Of a stretch of DNA of 64,000 nucleotides, positions 58,153 to 64,000 are shown piece by piece; position 1 is the stretch's first letter; each line of letters begins with the position of its first letter. Below the pieces are notes generated by a model that was not told the DNA's origin, made no database searches, and saw nothing but the letters and a program-made list of their open reading frames with translations. Made by a program: the position numbers and the translations under genes. Source of the stretch: Gamsiella multidivaricata (lineage: Eukaryota > Mortierellomycota > Mortierellomycetes > Mortierellales > Mortierellaceae); NCBI RefSeq assembly GCF_025024155.1, contig NW_026251751.1, positions 124,001 to 188,000 on the forward strand, written 5' to 3'.

Positions 58153-58450
58153 TCTTTGGAAACCGAAAACGGAATAAAAGAGGAGAGTAATAGTGGGTAG
58201 AGGTATTATACAAGTTTAAACGGCCGCAAAAAGAATGGACATTCAAGGCCTGTGCGATATGCACATTGGCCATGGCGAACGAAAGCGGTTCTTAATTCAG
58301 ACCCTTGGATTGCGCCAACATCATATCGTCCAAGATTTTAGTCCGCGCTGTACCATACAAACAGTTTTGTTATAGACAAGTTTGCTTTTTAATTATATAC
58401 ATCGTACTTAGAATAGAATACAAAAGTGTCCCTACTGACAATGGCAATGA
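58153..58450. other. Spacer inside the F-box array
   Basis: About 300 bases between a relic and the intact minus-strand F-box gene; AT-rich, nothing recognised. The true C-terminus of the F-box gene may extend into it in another frame. Confidence 0.35.
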
Positions 58451-60184
58451 TCATACAGACGGGTCGCGAGGAATCATAGTTGACCTTACCCCGGACAATC
58501 CAGTCCGGGAACAATGCCTTGCCACGCTCCTGGGCCATTTTCTCTTCTCTTGCTTCATTCTATAGCATTCTGCCTTGAACGGAACACACAGAATAACTTT
58601 TCGAAGCTTCGGCGCAAACGAAAAGTCCTCCAGGATGTCAAATGTCATCGCGTCACCTTTCAGTTCGAGGTCGAGGAGGGAAGTGAACGAGCGCAGCCTC
58701 TCCCTAATCAACTCCTGCTCCTCAGGCGCATATGAATTAAGAGAAGGCACCTCTACTTGTCCAGGTAACATCCAACCTGTATGGCGCGGCCGGGGTTGAC
58801 AGTCGAATGGTCGGATCTCCATGCGCAGCCTCTCCAGCACCTTGGCACAAGGCCAGGGTTTGCACCCCTTGAAAAGTTCGATTGTACCGGCTTGAGTGCC
58901 CAACAGGTTCAAATTGCGCAGGAGAGGACAGTTCTCGAGTATCTCGATGGCACTATGGTTGGTGATCTGAAGACATCCCTCCACATCAAGTTCAACAAGG
59001 CTATGCGAGGTCCCTGCTGAAGTGAGTGTTGGAGGAAGGCATGCTAATTGATGGAGGGCCAAGTCCGCGAATTCCGTACATTTGACGCTGACCTTTTGAA
59101 GCCCATGGTTGACCCGCATCACTTCCGCAAACGCCTCATCCGTTGTAGGCGGTACACGCTTGGCGGTAAACTTCTTGAGGTTCAGGCATGATTTTGACAC
59201 TGCGTTCAAGAGCCCCGAATCACCGACTCGAGAACCGCCTTCGAATACTGAGACAGGCAAATCAAGCTCGATCTCTTGGATGCTGGCTTGATTCTTGAAT
59301 ATACAGTCCCAGTCCTGAGCACCGATGTTGCTCTCACCAATGATTTTGACCTTCCTGAGATTTGGTGTGTGCTGAAAGAGGCGGCGGGTGCAAAGATGTG
59401 GTTGTTTCGAGCCGTCCAAGCAGGATTGTCGTGGTCCCAACATCACATTGTCCCAGCTCAACGTTCGGAGTGACGTGCTTGCCCAGCCGGCATCGTCCAC
59501 TTTGACCAACTCTGGCACAACATCGACGATCAAGCTGCTGTCTTTAATGCCGTCAATATCCTCGACTTTGGCTTCGCCAAGTTCCTCGACTAGTGTGTTG
59601 ATTGTCAAGGCCAGTGTCTTGAGATGAGAGCACGATTTAAGCACGAAAAGAATATCGTCGATGCGGACATTGATCAGGGCATTCCAGTAAAAGTCCTCCA
59701 GGTGCTTGAATGCAGACACAGGAGTCATCCGGCACTCTAATGGCTTTTGCGAGCGTTGTACCAAGGTGATATGCAGAACTCGAAGCTGTAGTGCTATCTC
59801 AGCGAGTTCCTGAAGCTGCAAAGTGCTCAATTTTGTGTTGTGGAGGAAGAGCGAGTGTAGGCTGGTGGTAAAGTTGAGAATGGAGACAAGATTGTTCCAT
59901 TCGATGGAGAGGAGCTCGAGACTCTTGACATGATGACCGTACGAATACACCTTGGAATAGCTGCGAGTCTGCTGGCACTCACGGACGAATAGCTTTTCAT
60001 AGAGATAGGGAACCCAAATGGTATTCCAGGCACGACTGACGCGGATGGCGGCCCTAAGATCATTCTGTGTGAGATAGTCGGTGACGAGGTGTTGAAGTTC
60101 AGGGATGGAAAAGAAGGTATCCTGGGAGATCCTTGATGCACCGATGTTGACAACGTAGTTATCGGATTTGCTGGCCTTGGGCAT
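58451..60184 (-). CDS. F-box / leucine-rich-repeat protein (minus-strand copy)
   Basis: Single-exon frame, 577 residues from the ATG at 60184. After a basic start (MPKASKSDN) the F-box region reads DTFFSIPELQHLVTDYLTQN then LRAAIRVSRAWNTIWVPYLY, the standard SIPEL...VSRAWN pattern that binds Skp1. About 450 residues of irregular RNI-type LRRs follow (LHSLFLHNTKLSTLQLQELA, HSLVELDVEGCLQITNHSAI, ENCPLLRNLNLLGTQAG). Such proteins are substrate receptors of SCF ubiquitin ligases; the target is unknown. The last 40 residues are odd: near 58565 the frame leaves the one that matches the paralogue (MAQERGKALFPDWIV, present in the next frame), so a one-base shift probably altered the C-terminus. It is divergent from the plus-strand copy, sharing 222 bases. 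Confidence 0.85.
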   Translation of the reverse strand: MPKASKSDNYVVNIGASRISQDTFFSIPELQHLVTDYLTQNDLRAAIRVSRAWNTIWVPYLYEKLFVRECQQTRSYSKVYSYGHHVKSLELLSIEWNNLVSILNFTTSLHSLFLHNTKLSTLQLQELAEIALQLRVLHITLVQRSQKPLECRMTPVSAFKHLEDFYWNALINVRIDDILFVLKSCSHLKTLALTINTLVEELGEAKVEDIDGIKDSSLIVDVVPELVKVDDAGWASTSLRTLSWDNVMLGPRQSCLDGSKQPHLCTRRLFQHTPNLRKVKIIGESNIGAQDWDCIFKNQASIQEIELDLPVSVFEGGSRVGDSGLLNAVSKSCLNLKKFTAKRVPPTTDEAFAEVMRVNHGLQKVSVKCTEFADLALHQLACLPPTLTSAGTSHSLVELDVEGCLQITNHSAIEILENCPLLRNLNLLGTQAGTIELFKGCKPWPCAKVLERLRMEIRPFDCQPRPRHTGWMLPGQVEVPSLNSYAPEEQELIRERLRSFTSLLDLELKGDAMTFDILEDFSFAPKLRKVILCVPFKAECYRMKQEKRKWPRSVARHCSRTGLSGVRSTMIPRDPSV

Positions 60185-60406
60185 GGCTGTCGGGGAGGGG
60201 GGGAAAGAGGTGGATAAGAAAAATGGTGAGAAGAAAATGGGCAAGGGGCCCCTTAATCAGAAGAAGATGGGGTCGGTTGACCTTTGTGACAGATATAATG
60301 GTCTGCTACATCGCCACAAATGTGTGTGTCTCTTTCTCTCGTCTTTTATTTCACGTCCATCCTTTCTCTTCTCGCCACTTCTAGCCCTTTCGATCCACTG
60401 AACAAC
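60185..60406. promoter_or_regulatory. Short bidirectional promoter of two F-box genes
   Basis: Only 222 bases separate the two start codons. The left half is purine-rich (gaaaatggtgagaagaaaatg type), the middle has agatataatgg near 60291-60301 and the right half is pyrimidine-rich. The pair may be co-regulated. Confidence 0.5.
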
Positions 60407-62080
60407 ATGCCCAAGTTGCCACCGACCGTCCCAGACCGTGCTCAAGCAGCTAATCGGATGATTCTACGTCCTAGGAGGACCAAGAGCGGCAACAGCGTTG
60501 ACACTGCTCCAAAGGTGTTCCAAGACACTGTCTTCTCGATCCCAGAGCTTGTTCACTTAATCACCGACCATCTGATAAAACGCGATCTCGCGGTTCTCAT
60601 CCGTGTCAACCGTGCCTGGAATAGCATTTGGATTCCTTATCTCTACAAAAGTCTATCCTTTTCCCATTCCGACCGAACCGACGTCTATCCAACGATCTGC
60701 AAATACGGAGACCATGTCATGACCCTCTGTCTCACGTTTACAACATGGGCCAGCACCCAGCACTTTCTATACTTTACAAACAACCTGCAATCGCTCACGC
60801 TCCGATTCCAGATCTTGTGCACTTCATATCTCGAGCAGATCACGGAGACGGTGCCACAGCTTCGAGCCTTACATATCACCCTGGAACAACCCGTAGTACA
60901 GCCGTTGGACTGTCAGATGACCCCTGTAGCGACTCTTAAGAATCTGAAGGACTTTTCCTGGTGCGTCAATACCAACGTCCGCATCGACGATATTCTTTTG
61001 GTGCTCAGAAATTGCCGTCAGCTCAGGTCGTTGATTCTGGAAAGGGTCGCCATAGTAGAGGAGCTTAAGAACGCCCACCATGAGCAGGAACCAGATGAGA
61101 AGAAGGAGCGCACTGGGTTGAGCAAGGTGGATGATGAAGGTTGGGTGAACACATCGCTTCGGTCGTTGAACTTGACTGTGAGATGGCACCCTGAGGATTC
61201 GAGCACTACGCATCCTCACTTTCGTCGTCTTTTTCAGCACCTTCCCAACCTCGAATGCATTAAACTCGACTGGAAGAGCAATGTCATCGCTCTGGACTGG
61301 AGAGATATCTTCGAGGATCGAGCCACCCTGCAGAGAACCATGCCAGAATCTCATATTACGACCATCGATCTCGACCATTGCACTGGAAGCAGCGTCAGGA
61401 ATGACACCTCAGTGATGGGTGTGGTGATGGCAGTGGTGCATGAAGACCAGGCTCTCACACAACCGACACGTATGCCTCGATCAGTCCACGTATCGCCAGG
61501 AATATCACAGAGTCTGGTTGCCTTCGACATTGAAGGGTGTTTGGGATTCAACAGCATCAATGCTTCTATACTTCTGGAGAACTGCACGGCGTTGCGCAGA
61601 TTGAACCTGTTAGGCACGATGGCCGGGACAATCGAACTCTTCAAGGGGAGTAAACCGTGGCCATGCGCCAACATGCTCGAGAATCTGAGTATGGATATCC
61701 AACCACTCGATTATCAACCTCCGCCGTTTATGGAACCCTGGCCTCCACTCAGGCTGTACACGTCTGGGGAAATGCAGTCAATTTGGGGACGGCTGTGTTC
61801 GTTCACGTCCCTAGTTGGTCTAAAGCTCGGGGGCGAAGCATTAACGTTTGATATGATCCAGGACTTTACGTTTGCGCCAAACCTTCGAGTAGTGAACCTA
61901 GAGTTCCCAATGACCGCGGACAACATGGCTACACTTCGAGAGGTAGCTCTCGTGTACGGCCAGGCCCTGTTCCCGAACTGGATTGTGTCGTCTGATATCA
62001 CTTATCTCTCCTTTCGTCCAGCCGTCGCGGTTACAGCTCATTTCGATAAAACGAGTTATATGTTCGAATGGCCAAGATGA
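60407..62080 (+). CDS. F-box / leucine-rich-repeat protein (plus-strand copy)
   Basis: Single-exon gene, 557 residues from the ATG at 60407. F-box region: TVFSIPELVHLITDHLIKRD then LAVLIRVNRAWNSIWIPYLY. LRR part: LQSLTLRFQILCTSYLEQIT, QLRALHITLEQPVVQPLDCQ, NLKDFSWCVNTNVRIDDILL, then LVAFDIEGCLGFNSINASIL and ENCTALRRLNLLGTMAG. The end (VVNLEFPMTADNM, LFPNWIVSSDITYL) preserves the family's C-terminus. Compared with the minus-strand copy about 45 residues are missing between the RATLQ block and the LVAFDIEG repeat, apparently replaced by unrelated sequence (ITTIDLDHCTGSSVRNDTS); whether this is a deletion or loop change is unclear. Probable SCF substrate receptor, target unknown. Confidence 0.88.
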   Translation: MPKLPPTVPDRAQAANRMILRPRRTKSGNSVDTAPKVFQDTVFSIPELVHLITDHLIKRDLAVLIRVNRAWNSIWIPYLYKSLSFSHSDRTDVYPTICKYGDHVMTLCLTFTTWASTQHFLYFTNNLQSLTLRFQILCTSYLEQITETVPQLRALHITLEQPVVQPLDCQMTPVATLKNLKDFSWCVNTNVRIDDILLVLRNCRQLRSLILERVAIVEELKNAHHEQEPDEKKERTGLSKVDDEGWVNTSLRSLNLTVRWHPEDSSTTHPHFRRLFQHLPNLECIKLDWKSNVIALDWRDIFEDRATLQRTMPESHITTIDLDHCTGSSVRNDTSVMGVVMAVVHEDQALTQPTRMPRSVHVSPGISQSLVAFDIEGCLGFNSINASILLENCTALRRLNLLGTMAGTIELFKGSKPWPCANMLENLSMDIQPLDYQPPPFMEPWPPLRLYTSGEMQSIWGRLCSFTSLVGLKLGGEALTFDMIQDFTFAPNLRVVNLEFPMTADNMATLREVALVYGQALFPNWIVSSDITYLSFRPAVAVTAHFDKTSYMFEWPR

Positions 62081-62383
62081 GCCCTAGATTGAGAAGTCGT
62101 GCTACATCCATCTAAGCGGGTCATCAAACTGAGAAATTCAACCGGCCGAGCTTAATAAGTCGAAGACTCGATAGTATATCTAACCTAGCTTAGAATAAGA
62201 ATCAGACGATCCTTTGCAATCCAGGCTTGTTCTCTATATCTCAAACAAGAAGTGTGCATGTACATACGGCATTCAGAGATCGAGCTAACTGTATGTAAAA
62301 AAAAGGGGATGTTGTGCTGATAGTCTACGAGTCGCGGTACTTCGCTTACGCTCGATCAAAATAGCAGCTCCAAAAAGAGACTC
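62081..62383. other. Spacer inside the F-box array
   Basis: About 300 bases following the stop at 62080, AT-rich and without motif. Confidence 0.35.
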
Positions 62384-63130
62384 CTACACATGATACCTTG
62401 AGCTGGGCTGAGCTGTTCCTCCACCCTTTTGTCCTTTACTCGGCCTTTGACGGGTGCAATGTTGAACCTGCTTTGGCCCGACAAAGTTAACCCATAGTTT
62501 CAAGATCACATCCTTCCAGGTCAGAAACCGAAGTGAGGTATTCGTCCAGCCTTCATCGTCGACTTTGATTAGATCAGGCTTCTCTTCTGATTTTCTAGCC
62601 CAAGATCGGCTGAGCCCTTGAACCAGACGGGCATTTTGGAAAGTCACCGCCTGGAGTTGTGTGCATGATTTGAGGACATGTAGGACATCATCGACCCGGA
62701 CCTCAATCTCAGCCGTCCATGAGAGCCTTCCCAGGTGCTTGAACGTCGTCAATAAGGCCATTTGGCGATTATAAGTCACCAGACCCCTACTGTCCAAGGT
62801 ATTATCGAGAATTCGAAGCGCTGGCGCCCTCTGTACGAGCTCCTGGAGTTGCGAGGCATTCAAGGCTATGTCAAGGAGAACGACGGACCGTAGGTTTGTC
62901 ATTTGACCAAGGAGGTGAGCGATGCCCTCCCATTAAGAGTGGACGATTTCTAGATGTTAGAGACACTGGCTATATGTCTGCATCATGGGGTAAAGATGGG
63001 TCCCATTATATAATGGGCGGAGCGCAGTTTCTAGTAAAGATATGGGGTTAAGACGTCATTCTACACTTGGCTGACACAGATGGCAGTTCTGAGATCGTCG
63101 TCCCTGGTGACATGGTATCGACATAATTGT
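62384..63130 (-). pseudogene. Decayed F-box/LRR copy B
   Basis: Minus-strand fragment with a 172-codon open piece (62384-62902): NLRSVVLLDIALNASQLQEL, QRAPALRILDNTLDSRGL, HLGRLSWTAEIEVRVDDVLH, LIKVDDEGWTNTSLRFLTW. Upstream, interrupted by several stops, are HVTRDDDLRTAICVSQV then stop, NDVLTPYLY, which align with the F-box helix of the intact copies. The C-terminal half of the gene is missing. Stops at conserved positions show that it is no longer functional. Confidence 0.7.
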
Positions 63131-63464
63131 CCTGGTTGCCTGGTTGCCCTGGTTACCCTGGTTACCCTTGATCGGGCAAAGATCTCCGAAATTGGTCCCT
63201 GAAGCGAGATCCGAAGCGGCTATAGGACCCCTGGACATAGCTGGGGATGTTGAGAGTGAAGTGGGGGAAAGAAAGAAACGGGACCCTTTGGTCAAGACTG
63301 AATATTTAGATGAACCAATGCGCCTTTTTGATTCTTCCTCCTTCCTCTGTCCATCTCAACTGCCATATGCCAAGATACCATCCGAGCGCAATACAACTCA
63401 GCCAAATTTTTTGCTAAGACTCTCTTGACGGAAACTGCAACCTAGCAATTGTCAGTGCAGCACC
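63131..63464. other. Spacer before the second duplicated F-box relic
   Basis: About 330 bases. It includes short ggttacc/tggttgccc repeats (63132-63170). Otherwise nothing recognised. Confidence 0.35.
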
Positions 63465-64000
63465 AGGAATGATTCAGGACAAAGCCCTTGGTCCGCTACC
63501 TGACTTCGACGATCTCAGGACCGACATCCTTGTCAGCCAAGCCTAGAATGATGTTTGGTTGACTTTATATCTATCAAGGGCTGTGTCTGCGCAGGTACGA
63601 GCGGACTCACGTTCACCGTAAAATCCATAAATACGGCGAGCATGCCAAGGCCCTCGGTTCCTTCGATACAAAGTGGAACAATGATGCCTACTCTCTCATC
63701 CACACGGTCCAACTACAATCTCTTGCCCTCACAGACACCCTCTGAGATACCTCACAGCTTCAGGAGATGATAGGGGATGGTACCACGGCTACGATTTCTC
63801 TAAATGGTCTTCTATCGACAGCCACAGGAGTACCAAATGACACCTTTGGACGCTCTCGAGAGTCTGGAAAGTCTGTAATCGAGGGACTTATAAGGAACCC
63901 ATGCAGGTCATTCATCAACTGGGAACGGTTCGCGTCAAGAACACATTGTTCGGAATCTTGAGGCCCAGAGAGCTGGCGCATGCTCCCTCTTCAACAATCG
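63465..64000 (+). pseudogene. Decayed F-box/LRR copy C (duplicate of copy A), truncated by window edge
   Basis: Nearly identical to 51772-52307 over all 536 bases that fit in the window. It carries the same inactivating changes: the stop where tryptophan is expected (DILVSQA stop NDVWLTLYL) and the same frame breaks further on. It must therefore have been copied after the first copy had already decayed. Right end unknown. Confidence 0.75.

Overview
This window looks like chromosomal DNA of an early-diverging filamentous fungus, most likely Mortierellomycota (Mortierella / Linnemannia type). That placement is my inference. The genes are split by short GT-AG introns, mostly 50-110 bases. Poly-T/poly-A tracts are frequent. 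The conserved proteins are of fungal type: LYS1 of the aminoadipate lysine pathway, an STB6-like Sin3-binding protein and POP3. Animal-like features also persist, namely a Treslin-like Sld3 and a PPIH-type cyclophilin. Large unannotated families (LRR, F-box, RS-rich) resemble those I associate with Mortierellaceae. No prokaryotic, organellar or viral block was seen.

Layout. 0.4-6.3 kb: three paralogues of a small RS-rich, RRxS-studded family interrupted by an FAHD1-type hydrolase; a fourth paralogue lies at 35 kb. 6.3-8.7 kb: gene-free, with a hairpin and decayed direct repeats. 8.7-32 kb: a housekeeping block with an STB6-like protein, mitochondrial Obg GTPase MTG2, a small unknown protein, RNase P/MRP subunit POP3, cyclophilin PPIH, a CPYA-type glutathione S-transferase, peroxin PEX14, saccharopine dehydrogenase LYS1 and the GID E3-ligase receptor GID4. 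32-37 kb: a small secreted cysteine-rich protein, a decayed gene, the fourth RS-family gene and an unrecognised minus-strand gene. 37.5-41 kb: a very large LRR (RNI-like) protein with a late frameshift. 41-46 kb: a relic of an M49 dipeptidyl peptidase, complex I subunit NDUFB8, a CCCH zinc-finger protein and an acidic coiled-coil unknown. 46.5-51.3 kb: a nine-exon Sld3/Treslin replication-initiation gene.

51.5-64 kb is an accessory, rapidly evolving region. Two largely intact F-box/LRR genes stand head to head (58.45-62.08 kb) among at least four decayed copies of the same family. One decayed copy is duplicated at very high identity 11,693 bases downstream and runs off the right edge. Between them, simple-sequence DNA (53.6-56.5 kb) hosts an unrecognised minus-strand gene made of tiny exons.

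The conserved genes do not form one pathway. The unusual content is (i) the RS/RRxS family with strong TATA boxes, (ii) the F-box birth-and-death array, (iii) the LRR giant with its frameshift, and (iv) the secreted cysteine-rich protein whose stop codon opens an A23 tract facing a T31 tract. Exon boundaries were read by eye from splice motifs and reading-frame continuity, and start codons are the best in-frame ATG unless stated otherwise.
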